Source of the DNA: Heterohyrax brucei
Lineage: Eukaryota; Chordata; Mammalia; Hyracoidea; Procaviidae
DNA length: 64,000 nucleotides
NCBI GenBank assembly: GCA_028571685.1
Contig: CM053141.1
Span: forward strand, 73,331,833 to 73,395,832
Reading direction: 5' to 3'
The notes beneath the pieces were generated by a model, which saw only the letters and a program-made list of their open reading frames with translations, searched no databases and was not told the origin of the DNA. Positions 1 to 10,935 of this stretch are shown here, piece after piece. How positions within the stretch are numbered: position 1 is the first letter of the stretch; the number at the start of each line of letters is the position of its first letter. The translations under genes and the position numbers were made by a program.

Positions 1-218
1 GCCAACATTCTTTTCATTTCAGTCCCTCCTCTCAGGTTGGTTTAGAAAAGTGTTCTCACCATGGGGGAGAAAAATCACTGATGCAACACAGGTTTTTCTC
101 TCATCCCATTCCTACATTCCTACAGCTATCTGAAAGAGTGACATGCTCTCCTACAGACCTACCTGCCATGTAACTTGTGAGAAGTGTCATTGGAGATACC
201 TTTCGATTTACTTCAGAT
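1..218. other. no gene or repeat recognised
   Basis: I see no coding exon, RNA gene or interspersed repeat that I can name here. Short open frames in this stretch have no recognisable protein features. Confidence 0.5.
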
Positions 219-273
219 CTTCATTATTCAGATCCGACTCGACAGCACTTGGCTTGGCTTGGCTTCATTATTC
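219..273 (+). mobile_element. 33-bp SINE-tail fragment with 11-bp target duplication
   Basis: Bases 230-262 carry a short piece containing GACTCGACAGCACTTGG followed by repeated TTGG/CTTGG, which resembles the extreme 3' end of an AfroSINE. It lies between two identical copies of CTTCATTATTC (219-229 and 263-273). Perfect direct repeats directly bounding the fragment are what target-primed insertion produces, so I read it as a SINE copy that lost almost all of its 5' part. Family assignment is inference from a short string. Confidence 0.6.
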
Positions 274-442
274 TTGCCCACCACTCATTGTAATTAACAC
301 ACCCTTCTCCTCCCACGTTCCTGTCTGGGAGTGACTTACTCCCCAAGCTTTTGCCCCAACTCATGCTTCGAGAAAAGATCTTTTGTTTGGAAAGACAAAT
401 CACAGATCTATTTCCAGAATATGCAGGGCATCTTTGACCAAC

Positions 443-987
443 TGTCATGGATTGAATTATGGCCCCCAAAACTGTGGGTAGCAATTTGGCTGGACCATAA
501 TTCCCAGAATTTTGTGGTTGGCCTCTATTTTGAGACCGTAATTTTCATGTGTGTTATAAATCAGCCTGTGGTTAATGGAGCAAGTCTGGATTATGTTAAA
601 GAGGATTAATGTGGGACTGTAACACTCTTTCTCAGGTCACATTCAATGTAAAGGGAGTTTCCCTCTGGTGTAGCCTCCATCACCTTTTATCTTACAAGAG
701 AAAAAACGAAAGGGAAACAAACAGAGTTGAGGACCTCGTACCACTAAAAACACAGTGCTGGGAGCACAGTGTGTCCTTCAGAGCTGAGCTTTCTGTGCTG
801 AGATATTCCCAGACCAAAGGAAGACTGATACATCACAAAGACCTTCCTCCAGAGCCAAGAGAGAAAGAAGGCCTTCTTCTAGGGCCACCACCCTGAATTC
901 AGACTTGTAGCCTACTGGACTGTGAGAGAATAACTTTCTCTTTGCTAAAGCCATCCACTGTTACAGCAGCACTAGATGACTAAGATA
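443..987 (+). mobile_element. MaLR-like solo LTR
   Basis: The element begins TGTCATGGATTGAATTATGG and ends near CTAGATGACTAAGATA, the start and end pattern of mammalian apparent LTR retrotransposons (ERVL-MaLR; MST/MLT class). Flanking 5-mers CCAAC and CCAGC differ at one base, fitting the 5-bp target duplication of that class. No internal retroviral genes accompany it. Further copies of the same family lie at 8245, 8299, 26448 and 41278. The precise subfamily is not determined. Confidence 0.7.
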
Positions 988-1091
988 CCAGCTTAAAAAG
1001 ACAACTTCAGAATGATGCTAGGGAAGGCAAAATTTTCACCTGTGGACATGTAAGTGTCCAGTGTGCTAATTAAAAAATGATTCACCTCCTT

Positions 1092-1262
1092 AGGAAACCC
1101 TGGGGGCACAATGGCTAAGTATGACAGCTGCTAAATGAAAGTCACTTTATAATTCACCAGATGCTCCTGGGAAACTCTACGGGGCAGTTCTACTCTGACT
1201 TATAGGGTCATTAAGAGGTACAATCAACTCATATGAATTTGGTGGTTTGATTTTTGGTTTCA
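1092..1262 (+). mobile_element. AfroSINE
   Basis: The order of blocks is that of an AfroSINE: a decayed tRNA-like head (GGGGGCACAATGGCTAAG), a middle block with GGGGCAGTTCTACTCTGACT, and a tail with TATAGGGTCATTAAGAGG and CAATCAACTC followed by T-rich sequence. It is diverged. It lies between the LTR and an old L1 fragment and encodes nothing. The bases from 988 to 1091 show nothing recognisable. Confidence 0.8.
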
Positions 1263-2270
1263 TCTCTTGAAAAAGTATTAGAACTAATCAGTTAAAGCTA
1301 CTAGAACTAATAAGTAAATTTAGCGAGGTACATGATTCAAGATCAATAATACAAATACAAAATCAGGTGTATTTTCCTCTAAAAGCAACAGAGAATTGAA
1401 AATTGAAAAAGGTGTACTATTTTCAATACCATCAAAAACATGAAACAAAGTTAACCCTGACAAAAGATGTGCAAGACCTGAACACTGAAAAAGACAAAAC
1501 ATTGCTGAGACAAATTTTAAAAGACCTAAATAAAAACCATATTTATGAGTCAGGAAACTTAATGATATTAGGATGTTTCCAGATGTTTCCTCCAAATTGA
1601 TCTAGAGACTCAGTGCCATTCCAATCACAACCACAGAAATCAGCAAACTGATACCAAAATTCACATAAAATGTAAGGGACATAGTAGCCAAAACAACTCA
1701 GATGAAAAAGAACAAAGTTAGAGGACTAAGAATGTCTAATCTCAAATCTGATAACTTTACAATAATCAAGAACCTTGACATCAATACAGTTGTATTGGTA
1801 TAAAGAAAAAGTAGATCAATGAAACAGAATAAGGAATCATAGAATGGACCTAAGTATATGGAAAAATGAGTTTTAAGAAAGGCACAAAGTCAATTCAGTG
1901 AAGAAATGATCATCTTTTCAACAATTGATTCTAAAACAATTGGATAGTCATATTTAAAAAAGTTAGATCCCTATTTTACACTATATACAACAATTTACTC
2001 AAAATGGATAGTACACCTAAACTATAAAATTAAAACTATGAAGCTTCTAGAAGAAAGCATATGAGAAAAAATCTTTGTGACCTTAGGTTAGGCAAAGATT
2101 TCTTACATGCAATACCAAAAGTATAATCCAAAAACTAAAAAATTAATTAGTTGGACTTCATCAAAATTAAAAACATCTGCTCTTTGAAAGATACTTAAAA
2201 GATAGTTAATGGATAAGCCACAGACTGAAAAAAACAGCAAATAAAGCCCACTAACAAGCAGTCATACAGT
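1263..2270 (+). pseudogene. old L1 ORF2 3' part (L1M-like remnant)
   Basis: A + strand remnant of the C-terminal half of L1 ORF2. A short readable piece at 1403-1600 shows the order TKDVQDLNTEKDK, LLRQILKDLNK, typical of the region after the reverse transcriptase domain. It is followed by GATCTAGAGACTCAGTGCC-type sequence and the AGTTGGACTTCATC-type segment further 3'. Stops and indels are frequent, so it is non-functional. Its divergence suggests an ancient eutherian L1M rather than the younger afrotherian L1s in this window. Confidence 0.75.
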
Positions 2271-3057
2271 CAATGCAATGATCAAGGAGCCACAAAAATA
2301 TTGTTATTCACTAATAGCAATTGCCACTTCCTTGATTACTGCCACTTCATCGTAAGAACCTACCAGGTATACATGTTCTCTGCACCTGCCATCAAAGGAC
2401 GCAAGAGGAGCTTGCCTATACTCTCATAGTCTCTGCCTTCAAGCACATGTTAAGCCCCTGCCTGCTCACAAACTTAAGGGACTGTAAAAGAGAAGGACAA
2501 ATTGTGGTGGTTTCAGGACCGTCTTTCAATGTCTTGGGCTTGCTTCCCCTCTGACTCCTGATCTTTGGACCCCTTTGCCTACAGGACATGCAGAACTTAC
2601 TTTTTTGATCCTTTAGCCTTTTGGTCCTCTGAACTGTAGCTCTATGGTATCCAGGTGTCTCTCCTAGTTCTGCTCAGAATTCACCATATTCAGACTTGCT
2701 AACTTGCCCAGCTGTCCTCAATTTTCTGCAATGTTGCCAAAGATTCTTTACCTAACACTCTTTGACTTATGGTATAACCTAAGTTATTCCTTGTACAAGC
2801 ATACAGTAAGCATCTATTCTGTGGCAGAGATTGTGCTCAGTGCTGGAGGTATGAAAACAAGACAAAATCCTTTCTTCAAGAAATTCACCATCTGGGTGGG
2901 AAAACACTGTATAGTCTCCTAAAAAGTGGTGATGAAGATATACACAGGGGACTATATGGGCCTGGAGGAAATATCTAACCACTACCTAGAAGGAGGTGAA
3001 CCAGGGTCAGCAAAGACTCTAAAGAAGAGGCCAATTTAGTTTATCTAGAAAAATACA
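2271..3057. other. no gene; weak ancient-repeat similarity
   Basis: No coding exon is recognisable. Around 2815-2920 the order of words (CTGTGGCAGAGATTGTGCTC, GTGCTGGAGGTATGAAAAC) resembles the widely dispersed ancient mammalian repeat also seen at 33194, but the match is too decayed to name. Confidence 0.35.
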
Positions 3058-3249
3058 TGAAATCCCTGAGTGGTGCAGAAGGGTAACTCATTTGACTGCT
3101 AACCAAAAGGCTGGAAGTTTGAATTCACCAAAGGCCTGGCAATCTAATTCTGGAAAACCAGCCATTGAAAACCTTATGGTACATCACCATTCTAGACACA
3201 TATTGGGTTGCCATGAGTGGGAATCTACTTAACAGCAACTGGGAGTGGT
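3058..3249 (+). mobile_element. AfroSINE
   Basis: AATCCCTGAGTGGTGCAGAA opens the tRNA-like head. GACTGCTAACCAAAAGGCTGG follows (tRNA anticodon-arm equivalent), then a body with AACCTTATGGTACATCACC and a tail with TTGCCATGAGTGGGAATC. All blocks are in the usual order, so this is a complete but diverged copy. Confidence 0.75.
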
Positions 3250-4369
3250 AGAAATATGTATATGAACTCTCCAGAGGGCCAAGGGAGGGGAGAACAGTCC
3301 ATGGAGAGAAATAGCACACATGAAGTCATAGAAGCCTGGATGAGTGTACTTTAGATCTTTCCCAACTAAAGGATCAGAACCCAGCATGACTCCCAACACA
3401 AATTAAGTAATAAACAGAGACTCCCCATGGTCCCGTCTCTGCACAATCATATCAAAACAATTGTTTGACAGCTCAGAACTGGATGACAGTCTTAACTTTT
3501 ACTAAGTCTGCTGAAAAACAACAAACAGAATCCAATTCACGCGTAATGGCAAAATATTCATCCTGCCATTCCCTGTCATTATAGTCACCTTGCACAGACG
3601 CCCATAACTGCTCCCAAAGACTCTTTCATTCTGTCTCTAAGCTCCCCAATCCCCCCTTCCTCAGCCCTGCCCAAGAAACTGTCATCTGTTTCTCCATCCT
3701 TTTCCTGCCTTCCCAGATACATTCTCCAGTTACTCTGCCACCCCTACCTCCAGTTACTTTTTTTTTTGTTCCTGTCTCCTATTCTTTCTAGTTCAGCAAT
3801 TTTCCATCCATTATTCTGAGCAGCAAAACTAAAACCCCAGAAGCTAAATATTAAAAATAATCTTCCTTGGAAGTAGAATGACGATATGAGGTGGAGAGGA
3901 AGACTCATACATTAATAATTTTTTATTTTATTTTTTTGCCTAATAGCTAGAAGGTAGAGTGGATTCCTTATTCTAAAAAGATTGGTCTCAAGACCCTGGT
4001 CACTCTCCATTTGAGCTTTCTCCCTCTCCCCCCTCCTTTCCCCTCCCCTCCACAGTTATTCTCCTACACAAAGAGACTCCACTCAGTCTTCCCACTCAGA
4101 CTGAATTGCACCCTATACCTGAACAAATCATTATTCTTCCTAATCCCTCACTCTTGTACCCTTTCAATAGCTCTTGCTATTTTGTCTGTCCTCTGAAACT
4201 CTCTCCCAAAACTCTCCCCTAACTACTAGAAGAGAAATGGCCAACACATCCTTTCCAAACACGTTACTGTCACAACTGCATCTTCTAGATACGTATCTTT
4301 TGGATTATATATAATGCAAATTCTTTATGGATTTTAGAGCTTCATTTGTTAAATCCACCACCCATCTGT
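3250..4369. other. no gene; pyrimidine-rich tracts
   Basis: No gene or named repeat is evident. Two C/T-rich stretches stand out, roughly 3590-3790 and 4010-4210, without a recognisable repeat unit. An open frame inside the second reflects low-complexity composition, not a protein. Confidence 0.4.
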
Positions 4370-4743
4370 GGTGACTTGTATGATGCTAGAAGCTATACCA
4401 CTGGCATTTCACATACCAGCAGATTCATCCATCAGGGACAGATTTCAGCAGAGCTTCAACACTAAGACAGACTACAAAGAAAGATCTGATGATCTACTTC
4501 TAAAAATTAGTCAGTGAAAATATTATAGATCACAAGGAAACATTGTCTGGTTAATTTGCTTTGCACACATCAAGAGGGATCAAATGCTGGAGGAGGGCAT
4601 CATATTTGGTAAAGTAAAAGGTCAGCAAGCATAACAGAGACAGATTGCCACAACAGCTGGCAATTATAAGAATGACATACATCCCTTTCCTTCTGTTGTA
4701 CATAAAGTTACATGAGTTGGGATCCACTTGACAGCAGCTACCT
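4370..4743 (+). mobile_element. internally deleted RTE LINE derivative
   Basis: The first part matches the 5' region of RTE copies elsewhere in the window (TATACCACTGGCATTTCACA, then ACTAAGACAGACTAC and GGTGATCTACTTCTgAAA-like sequence). After about 4560 it jumps straight to the RTE 3' end (catcatGCTTGGTAAAGTAgaGGTCAGC-like at 4598, then the tail ending TGAGTTGGGATCCACTTGAC). The whole endonuclease and reverse transcriptase region is absent. It must have been copied in trans. Similar but differently joined derivatives lie at 28686 and 59336. Confidence 0.7.
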
Positions 4744-4893
4744 ATTAATCTAATTGGCTAACCTAGATCAACAAAAGCCTCCATATGGATCCATGGACTT
4801 GGGACATCCCAGCTTCTACATTTGTGTGAGCTGTTTCCTTAATGTAAATATATACACTTTACTGGTTTTGTTCTGTAGAGAACACAGCCCATG
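4744..4893 (+). mobile_element. 3' fragment of a second LTR family
   Basis: Contains TGTGTGAGCTGTTTCCTTA and ends TAGAGAACACAGCCCATGACA, matching the 3' end of the LTR-like element at 11799-12371. Only the last ~150 bp are present. No gene content. Confidence 0.5.
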
Positions 4894-4931
4894 ACATTAC
4901 TTACGAATTTGTACTATAAAACCTGCAGTAT

Positions 4932-5850
4932 AGGACCCTTTATTGCACAGTGGTTAAAATGCTCAGCTACAAACCATGAAGTTGGCAAGTCAAACCCTGC
5001 AGTGCCCCACATTGGTGAGTAGCATCTGGGGTCTTAAAAGCTGCCATCTGAGATACAAAAAATGATCCCAAGTCAACAGGAATGGATGGTCACCAAGGAC
5101 CAAAATGACATGGAGGAAAGAGAACCCAGAAGACAGAAAGACCCTCGAGAGCGGGGGACTACACTGACATATGACTGGAAGAACCAGATGGTGCCTGGCC
5201 ACCACCAGCACTAGCCGTTATGGGGCTCACAAAGTTGAGTCTCGCTGGCAACACAAGAAGAAACAGGGATACACCCTGAGATCTCCACTAAAAGACAACA
5301 ACTGATGGTCCAGGGGCCTTAGGGCTCCCCTGGGAGCATGGACTCTGGTCCGAATGCTGCCCCATCCACAAATCATAATGGAGATCAACTCTTTGGACAG
5401 GAATGGATTGGACTTGGAGATACAGAGTGACCATATCGTCTGTGCACTTTATGGTTCAATGCATCTATAGGATGTCGTCCTGCTGACTTCTTACTGGAGG
5501 CGGTGGAGAGGGTGGAGAGGAGGGGATAGGAGATTGCTGGGAGGATAAGAAGTGTATGGAGTGGAGAGGAAGAGTGTGCTGTCACCTGGCAGGGAGAGCA
5601 GTGGGAGCTGCACATAGGCGGGTATGCGAATTCATATGGGAATGTACATTTTCACTCAATCATAATAAAAAAATAAAAATAAAAAAAGATAGTCACATAA
5701 GAAAAAAACCTGCAACAGCTTCATGGAACATGTGGCAGTTTGCTCCCATAAAGATTATAGCATTTGAAACTCCATGGTAGAGGGCTACCCTGTCTTACAG
5801 GGCTGCTGTGAGTTGAAATTGACTCTACAACAATGCACTGCTTTTTCGTT
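4932..5850 (+). mobile_element. AfroSINE split by an L1 insertion
   Basis: The tRNA-like head lies at 4932-5004 and the body and tail (TGTGGCAGTTTGCTCCC, TTACAGGGCTGCTGTGAG) at about 5716-5850. The two halves join into one SINE when the L1 tail between them is removed. Near-identical words AACCCTGCA (before) and AACCTGCA (after) flank the insert and are the probable target duplication. The split shows that the L1 insertion is younger than this SINE. Confidence 0.75.
5005..5712 (+). mobile_element. 5'-truncated L1, 3' UTR only
   Basis: Matches the 3' UTR of the + strand L1 at 22600-23306: GGTGAGTAGCATCTGGGGTC, TTAAAAGCTGCCATCTGAG, GAAGAACCAGATGGTGCC, and the end CACTCAATCATAATAAAA with an A-rich tail. 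About 680 bp of 3' UTR are present and no ORF2. After the A-rich tail a short GATAGTCACATAAG and a second A-run precede the host SINE, possibly a tiny transduced 3' flank. An apparent 74-codon frame crossing its end is not a gene. Confidence 0.85.
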
Positions 5851-6109
5851 TTGTCCTTGCAGTGTAATACTGAGTCTGGTAATATAAAATAAGCAGGTGA
5901 TCATTGCATTTGGCATTTTTTATACCTTAAAATTACATTTAAGTTCACGTTGCCACCTTATAAAGTAAGTAACAAGGGATTTGTATATATTCCTCTTTAA
6001 TTCTTTGCTATCCCTGTGTTATTTTCTGCTGAGAACACGTGGGACAGGTAACCACAAGTCTCTGGCAAATCATGAATGCGCTATATCCAAATAAAGAAGT
6101 ATATTTTCT
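5851..6109. other. no feature recognised
   Basis: AT-rich unique-looking sequence with no repeat or exon that I can support. Confidence 0.4.
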
Positions 6110-6715
6110 CAAGTCAACAATGTAAAATTATTTTCCATGACCAGCAATTCTAGTTCTACCTATATGTCCAAGAGAAATAAGCAGAAAAATCTATCAAAAG
6201 ACATATACAAGAATATTCAAAATAGCTTTTTTATGATAGTTAAAAACTGGAAGCAACCCAAATAGCCATCACTATGAGGATAAATAAAGTGAAGAATGCA
6301 TATGTAATGGAATAACACACAGCAGAAAAAGAATAACCTAGTCTTTGGTACATACTCATACATGTAACAAACAGATGAACCTCACAGAAACAAAAACGAG
6401 TGACGGAAGCCAGATACAAAGGGTACATATAATGTAGGATTCCATTCACATGAAGCTTCAATTTATATGAATTTATAAGAAGTATATCACTTCTAAGGCA
6501 AATTTAATCACACAGCAGAATTTAAAATAGTGGTTACCTCTGGTTGGGGAGTGTTATTGACTAAGACAGTCTTCTAGAGTATGAGAAATGTTCCATATCT
6601 TAATTTAAGTGATGGTTCACAGGTGTGTATGTCTATAAATTCATTGAGCTGTAAGAAGATCTATGTATTTTACAGTTTGTATGTTATACATATCGTACAT
6701 ATATTTAGAGAGAGA
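6110..6715 (+). mobile_element. old L1M 3' end
   Basis: Shows the usual word order of old L1 ORF2 ends and 3' UTRs: AACTGGAAGCAACCCAAATA, a decayed GAATAACACACAGCAG, GAAGCCAGATACAAAGGG, TAGGATTCCATTCACATGA, and AGTGGTTACCTCTGGTTGGG. It is strongly diverged and non-coding. Confidence 0.75.
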
Positions 6716-6864
6716 CTAACTTATCAATGCCTGATACTTAGCTGAGCCCTGGAGATATATTGATGAATAAAATAGGTCTGGTCCCTTCTCTTGGTACAGT
6801 GTATCCACAGTGCTAGCTCAGAACCTATAATTTAGCCAGTTGCCATAGATTCAGCTTTGATTCA

Positions 6865-7036
6865 GTGACCCATTGGTGTCAGAGTAATGTTCTCAATATG
6901 ATTGTCCAAGGCTGATTTTTCAAAAGTAGATGGTCAGATCTTTCTTCTGAGGCATCTGTGGGTACAGTCCAACTTCTTAACTTTTTGATTACCAAGGTAG
7001 CACCTTAACTACTTGCAACACCCAGGAACTCCACCT
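6865..7036 (-). mobile_element. AfroSINE, antisense
   Basis: Read on the - strand it has head, body and tail in AfroSINE order. On the + strand the visible words are AAAAGTAGATGGTCAGATC, TTTCTTCTGAGGCATCTGTG and the head complement GCAACACCCAGGAACTCC. Diverged copy. Confidence 0.7.
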
Positions 7037-7904
7037 ACAATCTACTCTTAGTAAATGTTGTTAACCTGAACTGAGCCTCCTTTTTGCACACTAACCATTT
7101 ATCTTTCAAAAAATACTTTCGCTGATGCTGATGGTAACAGTATATGAAGAAGACAAAGCATGAGAGAGCCCCTTCTGACAAACACATTTGGTTTCTTTTT
7201 AGCTTTTTTCAATCCAAGATCATCTCAGTGCCTCATGATAGAAAAATCCCAGAACCTTATCATCCCTCGAGCAAAAGAGCTACATGCACTTTCATACTGC
7301 AGATTTTGGAACTGATTCTCTGTGCTGCTAGCATCCTCCATATCCCACAGAACTGTGTGCTAAAATCCAATGCAATGAACACACCTATGAAAAATGATGC
7401 TTTCAAGCCTACCCATGGTGCAGTAAATTTGAAAGTACTCTTAATAATAATAAGGATCAACATTGACTTTAATGGTCTTCAAACCCATCATGTAATTTCA
7501 TTAGCCACCCAGCACAGATGCAAGCAGGGATGATGTCATACTTTTTCCCCTTGCTCTGAAACCTGAGTCAGGCGCCAGAGATGGAAACCAGTTTTTACAG
7601 ACTCTAATCCGATTAAAGCTCCTGGCAGCCGCTGATCAATAGGTGGTAGCTGGAGGAATTCCAAAATGTGCAAAGCCCCCTTCGTGGGCACTACCTCACC
7701 CAAGTTTAGGTAGTCAATCTCTTCCAGGGGGTTATGACAACATAATGCGTCCTAAGGCATTAGGCTGTTTCCAGTTTTCACCAGGACCCAAATCCATAGA
7801 GGAGAAAGGGGTCTTCACTTATGCAGCAGCCTCAAATTTTGCTCTTTGATCTTACCCAAAGGGAACCTCTTTAACAGCTCACACAACAGTCATATGGTAA
7901 ACCA
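7037..7904. other. no gene recognised
   Basis: A 129-codon open frame at 7144-7533 has no recognisable domain, signal peptide or compositional support, and its flanks show no convincing splice-site and codon pattern. I treat it as chance. No repeat was identified. Confidence 0.4.
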
Positions 7905-8145
7905 GTAGTTAAGATGGTAGGCTTTGGAGTCAGCTACAGCTTGATTGAAAATCTAATTCTGTCATTAATTGATTAAACAAACTTGACCAACTTGCCCTAG
8001 CTCTCTGGGCCTCCATTGCCAGTCTGTAAAATGAGGATAACACCTAACTTGCAGAAGCATAGAAAGGATAAAGAGAGCTCATGTATGTGAAGTGCCTAAG
8101 ACAGTCCCATACCTATGTACATACATGCTGAATAAACAATCATTA
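7905..8145 (+). mobile_element. MIR SINE
   Basis: The order TAGGCTTTGGAGTCAG, a decayed 'ctagctctctGGGCCTCC', CAGTCTGTAAAATGAGGAT, and GTGAAGTGCCTAAGACAGT is that of an ancient MIR element read forward. It ends with AATAAACAATCATTATTA. Confidence 0.75.
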
Positions 8146-8210
8146 TTAATGAAAGCAAGATTTAATAGCTATCAATTTTCACTACAATTTATAAAAATTT
8201 GAAATGTCCT

Positions 8211-8244
8211 AGGATCTGACTCGACAGCACTTGGCTGGCTGGCT
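8211..8244 (+). mobile_element. short SINE-tail fragment
   Basis: Contains GACTCGACAGCACTTGGCTG and repeated GGCT, nearly the same string as the fragment at 230-262. It directly abuts the start of an LTR at 8245. No clean target duplication is visible, perhaps because the LTR landed at its edge. Confidence 0.45.
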
Positions 8245-9753
8245 TGTTATGCATTAAACTGTGTCCCCTAAGAATATGTGTCAAGTTGGCTAGGCCACTG
8301 TCATTCTTATCTAGTGCTGCTATAACACAAATATCATAAGTGGATGGCTTTAACAAAGAAAAATTTCTTCTCTCATGTCCTAGGAGGCTAGAAGTTTGTA
8401 TTCAGGGCACCAGATACAGAGGAAGGCTTTCACACTCAGTGAGCTCTGGGGGAAGGTCCTTGTCATCGATTTTCCCCAGTTGAAAGGTTTCTCAGCACAG
8501 GAACCAGGGCCCAAAGTTACATTATTCTCTTGGTTCTTATTCCTTGATAGTATAAGGTCCTCATGTCTCTCTGCTTGCTTCTCCCTTTTACATCTCAAAA
8601 CAGACTGACTTAAGACAAAATCTACTCTTGTAGGTTGAGTCTTGCCTCATTAATATAACTTCCTTTAATTCTGCCTCATTAATATCATATAGATAAAACC
8701 TATAACACACAGGAAAATCATATCAGACAACAAAATGGTAGAAAATCACACAGTACTAGAAATCATGGCCTAGTCAAGATGACAGACATTTGGGGATGAC
8801 ATAATTTAGTCTATGACATTTCACCCTTTGGCCCAAAAAAATTCATGTAATGGCCACATATAAAATTTATTCACTCCATCGTATCATAACCAAAGTCTTA
8901 AGTCAACTCCATGGCCAAAATCCAAAAATTTCTTTTCATCTATGAAATCTAGAATACAAGTTATTTGGTTCCAAAGTACAACAGTGGAACTGCCACAAGC
9001 TAGACATTTCTATTACAGATGGGAGAAATTAGAGGGAAGGAAGGTGTAATAGGCACCAAGCAAGTCAACAGGACACATTGTATTAGCTCAAGGCTTGAAA
9101 ATAATCATTTGTTCTCTGACCACATCTAGGCCTTGAGCTCCAACCTCTGGGTGTTGGCCACACTGTCCTGATTCTGGGTGGAAGCCTCTTGGCCCTAGGC
9201 TTCAGTTCTGCCTTCTAGGACCACTGGGACAGCAACATGGCCTAGCCAAGCTGACACACATTTGGGGGGCCACAATTCCATCCATGACAGCCATGATTCC
9301 TCGTATTGTGTGCTTGTCCACCATTTTGTGATCTGATGTGATTATCCTACATGTTGTAAATCCTAACCTCTGTGATGTTAATGAGTCAAGATTAGGGGCA
9401 GTTACATTAATGAGGCAGTGCTCAATCGACAGGATTAAGTTGTATTGAGTTACTCTCTTTTGAGATACAAAACAGAGAGTTGGGCAGAGGAAAGAGGGGC
9501 TTTATAGCACCAAGAATAAAGAACCAGGGAAGGAGCATGTCCTTAGGACCCAGAGTCCCTGTACTGAGAAGCTCTTATACCAGGAGACAACCAATGTCAA
9601 GACCTACCCCTCTGAGATGACAGAAAGTCTTCCCCTGAGCTGCTGCCCTGTATTTGGACTTCCAGTATCCTAAACTATGAGAGAATAAAATTCTCCTTGT
9701 TAAAGCCATCTACCTGTGATATTCCTATTGCAGCAACACCAGATAACTAAGAC
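8245..9753 (+). mobile_element. MaLR-like LTR, interrupted
   Basis: Begins TGTTATGCATTAAACTGTG and resumes at about 9295 with GATTCCTCGTATTGTGTGC, then runs through GATGTTAATGAGTCAAGATT to an end near AGATAACTAAGAC. Removing the antisense insert 8299-9289 restores one continuous LTR of about 510 bp of the family at 443 and 41278. Non-coding. Confidence 0.7.
8299..9289 (-). mobile_element. antisense MaLR-like element inside an LTR
   Basis: Its - strand begins TGTCATGGATGGAATTGTGG (at 9289) and its + strand left edge reads TGTCATTCTTATCTAGTGC. Flanking 5-mers GCCAC (8294-8298) and GCCAT (9290-9294) match the interrupted LTR target GGCCAT, a 5-bp duplication with one mutation. A second LTR-start-like end occurs at about 8818 (TAGTCTATGACA), so it seems to contain LTR (8299-8818), internal-like sequence, and a stub of the other LTR. 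No retroviral gene is recognisable. Confidence 0.65.
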
Positions 9754-10935
9754 CGCCCCTTCACAACCAGAGAGGAGAACTTTTTTGTCCTTTATCATTG
9801 TACTTACCTCACCTTTCTCATCTTTCAAACTTAGCACAAGTAGCTAATGCCTAGACACGCTTATAGGTTCTAAGTTGCTTTAACAAGACCTTCAGTTGCA
9901 TGGCAAAATACAATGACCTCATCATCTTAATATTGCAGCAGTAAAAATCAATACCACTTAAAAAGCCTGACAATCAGTCAAGGTCTAGTCAGATATCTGT
10001 GGAAGTCAAACAGGCTCATATAAAACACTGATTCACCTAGGGATCTCATTAAAGTTCTGCAGCAGTGTTTCCCTGATGTAAGCTGGGAGTTCTCATTTAG
10101 GTTGTTACAGCTTTTTGTTTTTTTTTTTTTCAACATGGAATCCCAGTGAGATCAGAGCTAAAATGTTTCTCTAGCAGCTGTCTCGGGAGCAATTTTATTG
10201 GTTGAATGTCCTCACTCATATTATCAATGCAAGCAGTCCTTCATATGTCAATGTCATTCTACCCTCTCCCATGGTGACACAGACCTTCTCCTACCAAAAG
10301 CACATACTGCTTTAGTGCAGAATAAGTTCTTGACAGAGTAACAATGCTTTATTGTTATTGTATTATACATAGTATTATAGAGGCTATAGAAAGCATCATC
10401 TTAAGACAATGCATTTCTATCACATGGGCCTTTTTCTAAAACCTCCCAACTCAAATATTAATGCAAGAAAATTTCCATCTTCTGAGTTCAGATCAGTTTA
10501 AGAAATAGGACCTACTTTGGCCAGGTATTTTTTTTAGGTACTTGAGATAGAAAGACAAATAAGGGAAAAGCCTTCCCTTCTCCCGGGTTGTGTGAGACCA
10601 GGAAACACAGACACCACTAATTCCAGACCTCTGAAAAGAAGGACATAATACAGGATATGGCACACACAGATTTAAACTTTTTCTTTCTCTAGCACTGTAA
10701 AAATTACTAGACACTGGATTGTCTACTCCAGAACAACCGAATTACATTAGAAATTTAAACTAGTATGAAAACTAAAATAATAAGAATAAGAAGCCACACT
10801 GTTTCCATCAGCTTTGGCAACCTATTCCTTTAGAAATGAATGAAAGTGAACTCAGGAACTCAATCCTCAGCCTCCATACCCTATGCACGTAGTAAGGAAG
10901 GTTTACACATTATAAGTTGTACCCTCTTCCATTCC
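9754..10935. other. no gene or repeat recognised
   Basis: Unique-looking AT-rich sequence. There is a T-run near 10115-10130. I see no exon or element that I can name. Confidence 0.4.

Noticed and set aside
7144-7533. 129-codon open frame
   Set aside because: No recognisable domain, no repeat of codon bias, no convincing exon boundaries; fits chance in AT-rich non-coding DNA.
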